DNA from: Saccharopolyspora shandongensis
GTDB lineage: Bacteria; Actinomycetota; Actinomycetes; Mycobacteriales; Pseudonocardiaceae
NCBI RefSeq assembly: GCF_900106995.1
Contig: NZ_FNOK01000051.1
Coordinates: forward strand, 1-64,000
Length of the DNA stretch: 64,000 bases
Direction of reading: 5' to 3'
Under the pieces are notes generated by a model. The model was not told where the DNA came from and did not search any database. It worked only from the letters and a program-made list of their open reading frames with translations. How positions within the stretch are numbered: the first letter of the stretch is position 1; each line of letters begins with the position of its first letter. Positions 46,131 to 58,629 of the stretch are shown here, in pieces. The position numbers were made by a program, and so were the translations under genes.

Positions 46131-46436
46131 ATGGCCGACGAGATGAACGTCGTCATCGAGAACCTGCGATCGCACGCATCCAAAGTGGACGGTGTCGTCG
46201 ATCAGCTGAACGTCGCCGTCGACGCGTCGCAGCAGGTGACGATGAACAACGACGCCTACGGAATCCTGTGCCAGCCCTTCGCGCTGATGCTGCAGCCCGT
46301 GGAGCAGTACGGCGTCGAGACGCTGCAGAAGGCCGTGGAGGCGATGCAAGACACCGCCGAGAACGTGCGCGGCGCCGCCGAGGACTACCAGTCCACCGAT
46401 GACGGCAACAGCTCGATGTTCAGCGGGATGCAGTGA
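46131..46436 (+). CDS. Type VII secretion target (EspC/WXG-like)
   Basis: This 101-residue helical protein resembles the ESX EspC-type targets. It has an N-terminal helix (MNVVIENLRSHASKVDG), a turn with YGILCQPF in place of WXG, and a C-terminal helix (VETLQKAVEAMQDTAENV). Such small proteins pair with a secreted partner. Its stop overlaps the next start as TGATG, so it is translationally coupled to the large toxin gene and may be its secretion partner. Confidence 0.78.
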   Translation: MADEMNVVIENLRSHASKVDGVVDQLNVAVDASQQVTMNNDAYGILCQPFALMLQPVEQYGVETLQKAVEAMQDTAENVRGAAEDYQSTDDGNSSMFSGMQ

Positions 46437-49400
46437 TGGCCGACAATCCGCTCGTCGTAACCGAGGACACCCTCCCCAAGGACCCGAACGAGACGCCCGA
46501 CAGCATCAAGGGCGTCGGCATCCTGGAGTCCTACCACGACGTCACCAGCCTCAACGACGAATCCAGCTGGGTAGAGGCAGGGCTCGCCTACGGCGGTGCC
46601 GCGATGGAAGTGGCCAGCATGGTCATGGACCCCATCGGCACGCTGGCCTCCTACGGCGTCTCGTTCCTGATCGAACACGTGCAGCCGCTCAAGGAGGCGC
46701 TGGACTGGTTCGCCGGCGACCCGGACGGAGTCAAGGCCTACGGCGCGACCTGGCAGAAGGTCTCCGAAGCCGTCAAGCAGGCCGCGGAGGAGTACAACGG
46801 CGCCGTCCAGGGCGACACCTCGGAGTGGACCGGCGCCGCCGGTGACGCCTACCGCAAGCACGCCGAGGAGAAGGCCAGCGCGCTCAACGATGCCAGCGAG
46901 CTCGCCGGCATCCTGAGCACCGTCGTGACGGTGATGGGCGAGGTCGTCTCGTTCGTCCGCGAATTCGTCCGCGACCTGGTCGCCGACTGCGTCTCGCGGC
47001 TGATCACCTACGCGCTGGAAGCGCTGTGCACCTTCGGGCTCGGCACCCCGGTGATCGTCGCCCAGGCGACCGCGTTCATCTCCAAGACCGTCTCGAAGAT
47101 CAGCGAAGTCGTCCAGAAGCTGGTCAAGACGATCAAGAACGTGGCGCCGAAGATCGCCAAGATGGTCGAGGTCCTGGGCAAGATCCTCAAGAAGCTCGGC
47201 AAGGGCATCAAGAAGGTCGTCGACGCCCCCGGCAAGCTCGCCGACAACTTCGCCGAGGGCGCCTGGAAGAAGTTCGACGACGCCTTCGGCACCAACGTCG
47301 TCGGCAAGCACAACGCCAGGACGGGCGGCGGCCCGAACATCGGCGGAGATGGCGGCTCTGGCAGCGACGGCGGCTCCGGCTCGGGCGGTACTGGGTCCGG
47401 CAACGGATCGGGCTCCGAGTCCGGCGGCAACGGATCGGGCTCCGGCGGTACTGGGTCCGGCAACGGATCGGGCTCCGGATCCGGTAGCGACGGATCGGGG
47501 TCGGGCTCCGGCGGCGACTCCGGTTCCGGCAGCGGTTCGGGATCGGGCAGCGACGGATCCAGCTCCTCCAGCTCCAGCTCCGACCCCAGCGGTTCGGGAT
47601 CCAGCTCGGACGGCACTGGCTCCGGCGGCGACGGCCGGTCGAGCAGCGGCGATTCCGGCAGCTCGCACTCCGACTCGTCGTCCAGCGGTTCGTCGAGCTC
47701 CAGCAGCACGGACTCGGGCGGCTCGCACTCGTCGAGCTCGTCACCGGACAGCAGCAGGCCGACCTCCTCGCCTGACGGCTCCGCGCCGCACTCGGGCGGC
47801 TCGGGCAGCCACCCCAGCAGCAGCTCCTCACCAGACGGCCCAGGCTCGGGCAGCCACCCCGGGGGCGGGTCCTCCGGATCGCCCAGCGGCGGGCACGCGC
47901 CGGACGGCCGCAACACCGCGTTCTCCGGTGACCTCGCCAGCAGCCCCAGCGGCGGCTCCAGCCCGCACGGCGGCGGCTCCAGCCCCGACGCGGGTGGCTC
48001 GCCGAGCGGCAGCTCCGCCCCGCACGGCGGCGGATCGCCGGGCGGCGGCGGGACGCACAGCGGAGGTTCCGGTGGCGGCGGCAGCCACTCGCCGTCGTCC
48101 TTCGACCGGCCGAGCGACCCGTCCGGCACGAGCTCGTCCAGTGTGGACGCACCCGCGGCGGCTCCGCAGACCGCACCACCGCCCAGCGCTCCCCGCACCG
48201 ATCAGCCGAACGCCGGAGCCCCGGCGGGCGGCGCGATGGGTGGTGGCGGCATGCACGGCGGTGGCGCCGGCGGCGGTGGCACCAGCCCGAGCGGCGGCGG
48301 AAGCCGTCCGGGTTCTGGAGGCGGCTGGACCGGCACGCCGGGCAGCCCCGGTGCGGCCGGACGCCCACCGTCCACTCCGGACGCTCCGCCGCGCCCGCGC
48401 GGCCCCGAGGGCAGCGGCACCCGCACGCCGGAACGCCCCACCGCGGCGCCCCGCGGATCGGCGGGACCGGACGCACCGCCCCGTCCGAACGGCGGACCGA
48501 CCGGCTCGCCCCGGCCGACGGGCCCCGACGGCCGTGCGCCGGGAGACCCCGGTGCGCCACGCTCCGACGCTCCGACGCCGCGCACCGACGCGCCCGGATC
48601 CCGCCCCGACGCACCGAACCAGCGCCCCACCGGCCCGAACGGCGGGCCGGGCCAACGCCCCGACGCGGGCGGCCCCGGCTCGAAGCCGGACACCACCAAG
48701 ACACCGGACTCGACGAAAAGCCCGGACACCACGAAGGCGCTGGATTCGCCCAAGAGCCCGGACCCGACGAAGTCCCCGGACGGCACCAAGTCGCCGGACA
48801 CGTCCAACCAGCCGGACTCGAAGGGCCCGGACGCGGACAAGCCGAAGGACGGCCCGGACTCCCAACGCGAGCCCGACACGACGGACAAGCCGAAGGACGA
48901 CGCGGACAAGCCGCACGAGCCGGACGCCGACAAGCCGGAGCCGGGCACGCCCGAGTACGACCAGAAGATCGACGAGGGTGTCGACAACCTCAAGCAGACC
49001 GACGCGGGCATGTCGGGTCACACCGACCCGAACCACCAGGACCTCGCCGACCGGGTTCCCGGCGATGGCAAGCACACGACCGTCGACGCCCACATGGGCC
49101 CCGACGGCCGCATCGAGATCGGCGGGCGCAGCTACTCGCCCGACGAGTTCGCCGACGTGCTGCGCCGCTCCGGCTGGGACGGCGAGAGCCCGATCCGCCT
49201 GGTCAGCTGCGACTCCAGCGACTTCGCCAGCGACCTGGCCAAGAAGCTGGGCGTGGACGTCACAGCCCCGAAGGGCCTGGCCTGGACGGACTCCAACGGC
49301 CGCGTCTTCTCGACCAGCCGTGCCCCGGACGGCGGCCCCACCTGGCCGCCGGACGGCGGCTGGGAAACCCACAGCCCGGACGGCACCAAGTCCCCGGCCA

Positions 49401-50392
49401 GCGACGACGCGTTCCACCCGACCAAGAACGGCGAAGACCCGGGCGCACGCCCCGAGGACGCCGACGCCCGGGGTCGCCGCAAGATCGATCCGAAACTGAC
49501 GGACGTCGAGAATCCGAATTCTCCGAATTTCAAGGAGAACGTCGACGATCGCATCCACGACCCCGAATACCGGAATAAGTACTACGACGAGCGCTCGGAC
49601 GGCACCTTCCACCGGAAGAACGAGGATCAGACCGACTTCAACAAGGACCAGGTGCCGCTCCTCCGCCGCGACAACGAGGGAAACATCATCGTCGCGGACG
49701 ACCAGATCAAAGAATTCCACCGATTCGACGGCAAGACCGATCCGCACACCGCAACTCCGGCAGAACAAGAAGCCTTCAAGGACGCGGTTCGCGACCGCGA
49801 AAATGCACTGGATAACCTCAAGAACAAGAAGGACAATTACGAGGCTGAGAAGCCTGACCCGAGCGAGAAGGCCACCGAGGAGCGCAGCCAAGCGTACGCC
49901 GATGCGACCAAGAAGAGCGAGACGCTCGGCGATCAAGCCGCCGATCTGGAGCTGAAGAACCGCTACGGCATCGACGTCGACGATCCGAACGTCAACACCT
50001 GCCCGCCGAACGACTTCGACCCGACGAAGACGAACGTCATCACCGGCGAAGGTTCCGGCGTCTTCGACAAGATCGCAATCAGTCCCGATGGCACGGTCGT
50101 CGTGATCGAGGCGAAGGCGCCCCACGCGGACCTGGGAAACCGGCTGGACCTAGATGGACGAAGAGTCGAGCAGGGCACCCGGCCTTACTACGAAGCCATC
50201 GTGAAGGAGATGGAAAAGCGCGGCGACGACGACGTCGCGGACGCCCTCGATCAGGCGCTCAAGAAGGAAACCGTCGACTACCGCCTGGTGAAGGCCAAGG
50301 TCACGACCGGACCAGACGGCAAGGACGTGTTCGCGGGCTATGATTCGTCGAAGTTCGACCTTTCCCCGCGCACCGACGAGCAAGGGACGTAG
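46436..50392 (+). CDS. Type VII secretion-linked polymorphic toxin with predicted nuclease domain
   Basis: This 1318-residue protein has, in order: a helical secretion domain with a WXG100-like turn (DTSEWTGAAGDAYRKHA, Trp near 131); amphipathic helices to about residue 290; a Gly/Ser then Pro-rich disordered linker to about 840; a segment at about 860-960 with VDAHMGPDGRIEIGG (His 886) and IRLVSCDSSDFAS (Cys 925), resembling a clan CD cysteine protease; charged helices; and a C-terminal domain with FDKIAISPDG (Asp 1211) and VVVIEAKAPHAD (Glu 1225, Lys 1227), a PD-(D/E)XK-like nuclease core. ATG 46436 overlaps the upstream stop. I infer export, self-cleavage and DNA or RNA cleavage in rivals. 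Confidence 0.8.
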   Translation: MADNPLVVTEDTLPKDPNETPDSIKGVGILESYHDVTSLNDESSWVEAGLAYGGAAMEVASMVMDPIGTLASYGVSFLIEHVQPLKEALDWFAGDPDGVKAYGATWQKVSEAVKQAAEEYNGAVQGDTSEWTGAAGDAYRKHAEEKASALNDASELAGILSTVVTVMGEVVSFVREFVRDLVADCVSRLITYALEALCTFGLGTPVIVAQATAFISKTVSKISEVVQKLVKTIKNVAPKIAKMVEVLGKILKKLGKGIKKVVDAPGKLADNFAEGAWKKFDDAFGTNVVGKHNARTGGGPNIGGDGGSGSDGGSGSGGTGSGNGSGSESGGNGSGSGGTGSGNGSGSGSGSDGSGSGSGGDSGSGSGSGSGSDGSSSSSSSSDPSGSGSSSDGTGSGGDGRSSSGDSGSSHSDSSSSGSSSSSSTDSGGSHSSSSSPDSSRPTSSPDGSAPHSGGSGSHPSSSSSPDGPGSGSHPGGGSSGSPSGGHAPDGRNTAFSGDLASSPSGGSSPHGGGSSPDAGGSPSGSSAPHGGGSPGGGGTHSGGSGGGGSHSPSSFDRPSDPSGTSSSSVDAPAAAPQTAPPPSAPRTDQPNAGAPAGGAMGGGGMHGGGAGGGGTSPSGGGSRPGSGGGWTGTPGSPGAAGRPPSTPDAPPRPRGPEGSGTRTPERPTAAPRGSAGPDAPPRPNGGPTGSPRPTGPDGRAPGDPGAPRSDAPTPRTDAPGSRPDAPNQRPTGPNGGPGQRPDAGGPGSKPDTTKTPDSTKSPDTTKALDSPKSPDPTKSPDGTKSPDTSNQPDSKGPDADKPKDGPDSQREPDTTDKPKDDADKPHEPDADKPEPGTPEYDQKIDEGVDNLKQTDAGMSGHTDPNHQDLADRVPGDGKHTTVDAHMGPDGRIEIGGRSYSPDEFADVLRRSGWDGESPIRLVSCDSSDFASDLAKKLGVDVTAPKGLAWTDSNGRVFSTSRAPDGGPTWPPDGGWETHSPDGTKSPASDDAFHPTKNGEDPGARPEDADARGRRKIDPKLTDVENPNSPNFKENVDDRIHDPEYRNKYYDERSDGTFHRKNEDQTDFNKDQVPLLRRDNEGNIIVADDQIKEFHRFDGKTDPHTATPAEQEAFKDAVRDRENALDNLKNKKDNYEAEKPDPSEKATEERSQAYADATKKSETLGDQAADLELKNRYGIDVDDPNVNTCPPNDFDPTKTNVITGEGSGVFDKIAISPDGTVVVIEAKAPHADLGNRLDLDGRRVEQGTRPYYEAIVKEMEKRGDDDVADALDQALKKETVDYRLVKAKVTTGPDGKDVFAGYDSSKFDLSPRTDEQGT
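47350..47680 (+). repeat. Gly/Ser simple repeat within the toxin linker
   Basis: The linker DNA is built from GGCTCCGG- and GGATCGGG-like units. A 60-base tandem duplication is visible (GGTACTGGGTCCGGCAACGG at 47387 and again at 47447), including a rare ACT codon in both copies. Confidence 0.75.
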
Positions 50393-50396
50393 CTCG

Positions 50397-51248
50397 ATGA
50401 CGCAGATCAAGCGGCACGATCTCGACGTGGAGAACGCCAGGGCCAGGGAGGGCAAGCTGGCGAGAATCGTCGAGCGAAACCTCGGTGATGTCGCCGAGTA
50501 CCCGGGGATGCTCGAATCCGTCCAGCGAAAAGCACTTCTCCGAACACGATTCAGGTCTGCCTTCGATCCCGCCGGGGAATCCGCCGAGTTCCGCGAGTCG
50601 CTTTCCCTGTCGGGAGCCGCCGGCAGCGCCTTCTTCGCCACTGCAAAACTGCCGAGCGGCGAATTCGACTTCACGATCCGGGAACGGATGGCGCTCAAGG
50701 CGACCGGCCCGACCACCGACCACACTCCGCCTGTCTGGCTGGAAAGCCTGTGGGCCTGCTTGATCTCCCGCGACGAGCTGAGCTCCGACGAGCTCTGCGT
50801 TTACCCCGTGGACACGCTTCGGGACAATGACTCGTCATTCCCGGCTTTCTTCTACAGCTGGGCGAACGCCGTCGCCGCGTTCTGCCTCCGCGATGACGAT
50901 GCGCTGACCAAGCTGAACACCGCGCTGGCCGATACCGATCCGGATACCGTCGGACCCGACGCGCTCGAACTCGCACTGCGGATCTACTACCCGCAGATGA
51001 AGGTGCTGCACTACCTTGCGACGCAAGAGGCCGAAGCCTTCAACACCGCTCTCGCGCAAGCCGTCGAGCACCACAAGGAGTTCTGGACCGGTGATCGCCA
51101 GCGCGCCACCGATCCCGATGGCTTCTTCTCCCTGCCGTTGACGGCGATGGCCGCCATCGCGCATGACATCGGGATGGCGGTCACCGTTGACTCGGAGTAC
51201 TTGCCGAACCACGTCATCACCAGCGGAGAGCAGGACGACGAAGGCTGA
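50397..51248 (+). CDS. Immunity protein, probable Imm49 family
   Basis: This 283-residue helical cytoplasmic protein starts four bases after the toxin stop. Its C-terminal half has the Imm49-like pattern PAFFYSWANAVAAFCLRDDD and LPLTAMAAIAHDIGMAVTV, then DSEYLPNHVI. Position right after a polymorphic toxin is strong evidence for an immunity role, binding and neutralising the nuclease domain in the producing cell. The family name is from memory of the motif and is less certain than the role. Confidence 0.72.
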   Translation: MTQIKRHDLDVENARAREGKLARIVERNLGDVAEYPGMLESVQRKALLRTRFRSAFDPAGESAEFRESLSLSGAAGSAFFATAKLPSGEFDFTIRERMALKATGPTTDHTPPVWLESLWACLISRDELSSDELCVYPVDTLRDNDSSFPAFFYSWANAVAAFCLRDDDALTKLNTALADTDPDTVGPDALELALRIYYPQMKVLHYLATQEAEAFNTALAQAVEHHKEFWTGDRQRATDPDGFFSLPLTAMAAIAHDIGMAVTVDSEYLPNHVITSGEQDDEG

Positions 51249-51275
51249 CCGGCGTGCGCGGCATCCGACCTTGAC

Positions 51276-51941
51276 CTAGCCGGCCGTCCTGCCCAGGTGA
51301 TCGGCCGTTCGGGTCGTTTCCGGCAGGCGGTACTTCGGCGCCAGGCGGAGCACCAGGTCGCAGGCCCCGTCGAGGGTGAAGCGGTGGCCGACGGAGACGA
51401 ACACCGGCTTCACGCCGCGCTGCGTCCGCAGCGCCCGGCCGACGACTTCGTCGTCCATGCGCAGCGGCGACCACGCCCCGCGTGCCTCACCCGGCGGCTC
51501 GTAGCGCCCCATCGCCGTCTTGCCGACCCCGATGCTCGGGAGGTCGGTCAGCACGCCCAGGTGGCAGGCCAAGCCGAAGCGGCGCGGGTGGGCCAGGCCC
51601 TGCCCGTCGCAGACCAGGACGTCCGGCACCACCGACAGCTCGGCGAGGGCCCGCAGCAACGACGGCGCTTCACGGAATGCGAACAGTCCTGGCACATAAG
51701 GAAAATCAGTCTCGCCGCGCACGATGGCACTGTCCACAACGGACAGTGTTGCCACATCGACGACCGTTACCGCCGCGACCAGCCGTCCCGAGTCGTCGCG
51801 GTAGGCGACGTCCAGGCCCGCCGCCGTGCGCACCTCCGCGGGCTCGCCGTCGAAGCGCACGAGCGGCCGAAGCCGTTCCTGGATCGCAACGGCTTCGGCC
51901 GCCGTCGAGGGCCACGGGTGCAGTTCGCGGGCGCGGATCAC
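51276..51941 (-). CDS. nfi: Endonuclease V
   Basis: This 221-residue enzyme cleaves DNA one base 3' to deoxyinosine. Landmarks are AGLDVAYRDDSGRLVAAVTVVD (first Asp), the FPYVPGLFAFREAP segment, VLVCDGQGLAHPRRFGLACHLGV (in runs) and IGVGKTAMGRY. GTG 51941 gives a normal length. Note the upstream frame continuing into the aldehyde dehydrogenase strand is not part of it. It ends near the convergent immunity gene. Confidence 0.92.
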   Translation of the reverse strand: MIRARELHPWPSTAAEAVAIQERLRPLVRFDGEPAEVRTAAGLDVAYRDDSGRLVAAVTVVDVATLSVVDSAIVRGETDFPYVPGLFAFREAPSLLRALAELSVVPDVLVCDGQGLAHPRRFGLACHLGVLTDLPSIGVGKTAMGRYEPPGEARGAWSPLRMDDEVVGRALRTQRGVKPVFVSVGHRFTLDGACDLVLRLAPKYRLPETTRTADHLGRTAG

Positions 51942-51969
51942 GCCGCCGATCGTATGGCGGAGCGGGGCA

Positions 51970-52002
51970 CGCGAGTCTCCCGGACGGCCCGGGAGACTCG
52001 CG
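51970..52002 (-). terminator. Hairpin after the aldehyde dehydrogenase gene
   Basis: CGCGAGTCTCCCGG pairs with CCGGGAGACTCGCG around a very short loop, eight bases past the dehydrogenase stop codon. It probably terminates that transcript before nfi. Confidence 0.65.
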
Positions 52003-52009
52003 GTCGCCG

Positions 52010-53422
<1,413 letters not shown>

Positions 53423-53526
53423 GAAGCCTCCCTGATCCAACGCAGCAGACGTCACGGCGAGCCTGTCACACCCGACAAACCCCGGGGAACCCGCGAAAGT
53501 TTCAAAGTCCCGGCTCATTTTGGGCA

Positions 53527-53703
53527 GCGGCGCGGTAGCGGAACCTCAGAGGCCTTCTCGCTGTGGGATCCCCGACATCATGAAGCCAATTCACCACGTC
53601 GGGGCTGTCCTCGCGAGAAGCCCCCTGAGAACCCGCGGCGGTGCAAGCTGCGTGTGTGGGCTAAGCGGCTGCGCCGCTTCAAAGACAAGCCCACCTGCGG
53701 TGA
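53527..53703 (+). repeat. Structured intergenic repeat, copy E
   Basis: This plus-strand copy ends at the stop codon of the nitroreductase-like gene and fills most of the 281-base gap. The outer stem starts AGAGGCCTTCTCG at 53548-53560; its partner CGAGAAGCCCCCT at 53614-53626 has drifted at the base. The inner stem is CCCCGAC at 53570-53576 with GTCGGGG at 53598-53604. The GCGGCGGTGCAAGCTGCG box and a GTGGGC/GCCCAC hairpin follow. Confidence 0.8.
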
Positions 53704-54318
53704 TCAGTCGAACCTGGGCGACTCCGTGCGGGTCCGCTTGAGCTCGAAGAAGTACGGGTAGCTGGCCAGCGCGAGCGCCCCGTCGAACAGCTTCGCCGCC
53801 TCCTCGCCGCGCGGGATGCGCGTGATCACCGGTCCGAAGAACGCCACGCCGTCGACGTGGATGGTCGGGGTGCCGACCTCGTCGCCCACCGGGTCCATGC
53901 CCGCGTGGTGGCTGGCGCGCAGTTCCTCGTCGTACTCGGTGCTCCGGCCCGCCTCGGCCAGCGACGCGGGCAGGCCGACCTCCGCCAGCGACTCGGCGAT
54001 CACCTCTTCGAAGTCCTTCTTGCCCTCGTCGTGCAGCCGGGTGCCGAGCGCCGTGTAGAGCGGCGACAGCACCTCGTCGCCGTGGTGCTTGGCCGCGGCG
54101 ATGGCCACCCGCACCGGGGCCCACGCCTTGTCCAGCAGCTCCCGATACTCCTCCGGCAGGTCGCGCCCCTCGTTGAGCACCGACAAGCTCATCACGCGGA
54201 AGTTCAGGTCGATGTCGCGGACCTTGGCGACCTCCAGGATCCAGCGCGAGGACACCCAGGCGAATGGGCACACCGGGTCGAAGTAGAAATCGACCCTGGG
54301 TCGGGCAGCGGCGCTCAT
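53704..54318 (-). CDS. DsbA-family protein, mycothiol-dependent nitroreductase-like
   Basis: This 204-residue thioredoxin-fold protein has the opening VDFYFDPVCPFAWVSSRWILEV near residue 10 (two runs), close to the Rv2466c type. The usual CPWC active site is CPFA here, so only one Cys remains. The cis-Pro strand is GTPTIHVDGVAFFGPVI. It should use mycothiol to reduce or conjugate a substrate. It is divergent from pepN, matching the Rv2466c-Rv2467 order. Confidence 0.83.
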   Translation of the reverse strand: MSAAARPRVDFYFDPVCPFAWVSSRWILEVAKVRDIDLNFRVMSLSVLNEGRDLPEEYRELLDKAWAPVRVAIAAAKHHGDEVLSPLYTALGTRLHDEGKKDFEEVIAESLAEVGLPASLAEAGRSTEYDEELRASHHAGMDPVGDEVGTPTIHVDGVAFFGPVITRIPRGEEAAKLFDGALALASYPYFFELKRTRTESPRFD

Positions 54319-54543
54319 CAAGCCTCCAACGTTCGAGAAGTAGCCCGCGGACGCGTTCCAGCGCGCCCCGTCATGGGTACCAACCCCGGTAGAGCCGTTT
54401 GTCTTCCCGCCCGGACCGACACGCCGACGGCGGAGCCTGACCCGCCGGGCGGCACGCGCGCACGCGGACGTGATTTGATGCCTGCGCCAGGTACGCCAGG
54501 CGTGCCTGTCCTGACGAGTCCCCGACGAGCAACGAGGTGATCC

Positions 54544-57117
<2,574 letters not shown>

Positions 57118-57130
57118 TCCGATCCGTCGA

Positions 57131-57170
57131 GGGGCTCCGGCGACCGGCTTGGTCGCCGGGGTCCCTTTTC
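57131..57170 (+). terminator. Terminator after pepN
   Basis: CTCCGGCGACC and GGTCGCCGGGG form a GC-rich stem with a short loop, followed by CCCTTTTC. It lies just past the pepN stop codon. Confidence 0.7.
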
Positions 57171-57267
57171 GCGTTGCGTGAGCTTCCGTTTCGGGTGAAC
57201 ACGAATCGTGTCGAAATGGACACGGCGAGTAAGATTTCGTCGTTCTGCCCGTCGTGAGGGAGCGTCG

Positions 57268-58014
57268 ATGCCCGAGCTGATCACCGCCATCGCGCAGCTG
57301 CTGTGGCCGTTGATCGCGCTGATGGCGATCGTGGTGTTCCGGCGTGCCATCGGGCGGGTGTTGCGCACCGCGGAGAAGCGGGAGCTGGAGTTCGAGATCG
57401 GCGGTCAGAAGCTGACCATGCACGAGCTCAACGATCAGCAGACCGAGATGATCCAGGACCTGCAGCGGCAGCTGAGCATGCTCAGCAGGGAGCTGTCGGA
57501 ACGCGACCAGATCGGCACCCCGGCGGAAACCCCGAAGCCGCTCCCGGTTCCGGCCCTGCCCGAGGTGCCCGAGATCTCCGGCAACGGCGACGGCCACGCC
57601 GAGGACGAGGTGCTGCCGACGCAGGCGCCGGTCGGTTCGGAGCCGCTCGCGGTGCTGTGGGTCGCGGAGAAGCCGGAGGCGCACGCGATCCTGGCGGAGC
57701 AGCTGAGGGACAACGGCGTGCGGGTGACCATGACGACGAGCAACGACGCGGCGCTGGCGGAGCTCTCACAACGCCAGTACCGGCTGATCGTGGAGGACAT
57801 GGGCCGCAAGGAGAACGGCCGGTGGCGCCCCGACGCGGGCTTGGCGCTGCTGCGCGAACTGCGCGACCTGGGCGTGGACACCCCGGTGATCGTGTACAGC
57901 TCTCAGCGGGCCCAGCAGCAGTACGGCGACCAAGCGCGACGGCTGGGCGCGGTCGGCACGACGTCGTCGGCCTACGAGATGTTCCAGAACCTTCAGAGCT
58001 TCGACCTGCTCTGA
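57268..58014 (+). CDS. Membrane-anchored receiver-like protein
   Basis: This 248-residue protein has an N-terminal membrane helix (ITAIAQLLWPLIALMAIVVF), a cytoplasmic coiled coil (LNDQQTEMIQDLQRQLSML), a Pro/Glu-rich linker, and a C-terminal Rossmann-like domain from about residue 125. That domain resembles a response regulator receiver: LAVLWVAEKPEAH, then RLIVEDMGRKENG where the phospho-Asp would be, and TPVIVYSSQRAQ with the switch Ser. The DMGR motif marks an atypical group. ATG 57268 follows GAGGGAG. No kinase is adjacent. The signal is unknown. Confidence 0.6.
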   Translation: MPELITAIAQLLWPLIALMAIVVFRRAIGRVLRTAEKRELEFEIGGQKLTMHELNDQQTEMIQDLQRQLSMLSRELSERDQIGTPAETPKPLPVPALPEVPEISGNGDGHAEDEVLPTQAPVGSEPLAVLWVAEKPEAHAILAEQLRDNGVRVTMTTSNDAALAELSQRQYRLIVEDMGRKENGRWRPDAGLALLRELRDLGVDTPVIVYSSQRAQQQYGDQARRLGAVGTTSSAYEMFQNLQSFDLL

Positions 58015-58028
58015 GCCTCCGACAGACG

Positions 58029-58082
58029 ACGGGGCCGTGAATCCTTTGGTCGCTGCAGCGACCAGAGGATTCACGGCCCCGT
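58029..58082. terminator. Long bidirectional hairpin
   Basis: ACGGGGCCGTGAATCC and its complement surround a central CGCTGCAGCG, giving a stem of about 26 pairs with one wobble. It lies between the convergent receiver-like and DUF5130 genes and can stop both transcripts. Confidence 0.8.
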
Positions 58083-58125
58083 ACCTGAAGCTCCGTGAAC
58101 GAGACGTCGAGCTTGGAAGCAGGCC

Positions 58126-58629
58126 CTAGTGGCGGGCGCGGGATTCCTGGTAGCTGGTGCCTGCCGTGTCGGCCAGCATGCGGAGGGCTCCGATGAGGCC
58201 GTCGATCAGCTCGCCCTCCTTGAAGGACGCCACCATGCTCATCGCCGCGAGCTGGCAGCTGCGGTCCGGGATCCGCCGGTGCGCCTCCTCCCCGGTGACG
58301 ATCTCGAACTTCTGCTGACCCGGCGACACCGCGATCAGCACGCCCTCCTCGGCCTGCGAACCGAGGGTCGCGTGCAGTTCCTCCGCCTGCTTGCGGGTGT
58401 CCTCGCCGAGGTCGCCGAGGTAGATCGCGAACTCCAGCCCGGTGCTGCGACTGGACAGCGTCAGCGCCTCGTCGAGCCGCGCGAGCTGGCCCGGGCCGAA
58501 CGGCAGCCGCGGGCGGTCCGGTTCGACGTGGCGCGCGATGGACAGCCGACCGGTGGCCATCATCGCCTCGCCGACGCCGAGCTCACCAGCGTCCACGGCG
58601 GATCGCTCCGCGATCTCACCAGTTGCCAC
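58126..58629 (-). CDS. DUF5130 domain-containing protein (TPM-like)
   Basis: This 167-residue protein resembles the DUF5130 family found next to cytochrome oxidase and globin genes in actinobacteria. Its central part, LEFAIYLGDLGEDTRKQAEELH (two runs) and GVLIAVSPGQQKFEIVTG, resembles TPM/phosphatase-like folds. The end is helical. GTG 58629 has GGAGG upstream and overlaps the upstream gene by 14 bases. The function is unknown. Confidence 0.8.
   Translation of the reverse strand: MATGEIAERSAVDAGELGVGEAMMATGRLSIARHVEPDRPRLPFGPGQLARLDEALTLSSRSTGLEFAIYLGDLGEDTRKQAEELHATLGSQAEEGVLIAVSPGQQKFEIVTGEEAHRRIPDRSCQLAAMSMVASFKEGELIDGLIGALRMLADTAGTSYQESRARH

Noticed and set aside
47349..49499. Alternative-frame long ORF within the toxin linker region
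   Set aside because: It is a by-product of the Gly/Ser/Pro simple repeat; frame 46436-50392 has recognisable domains at both ends.
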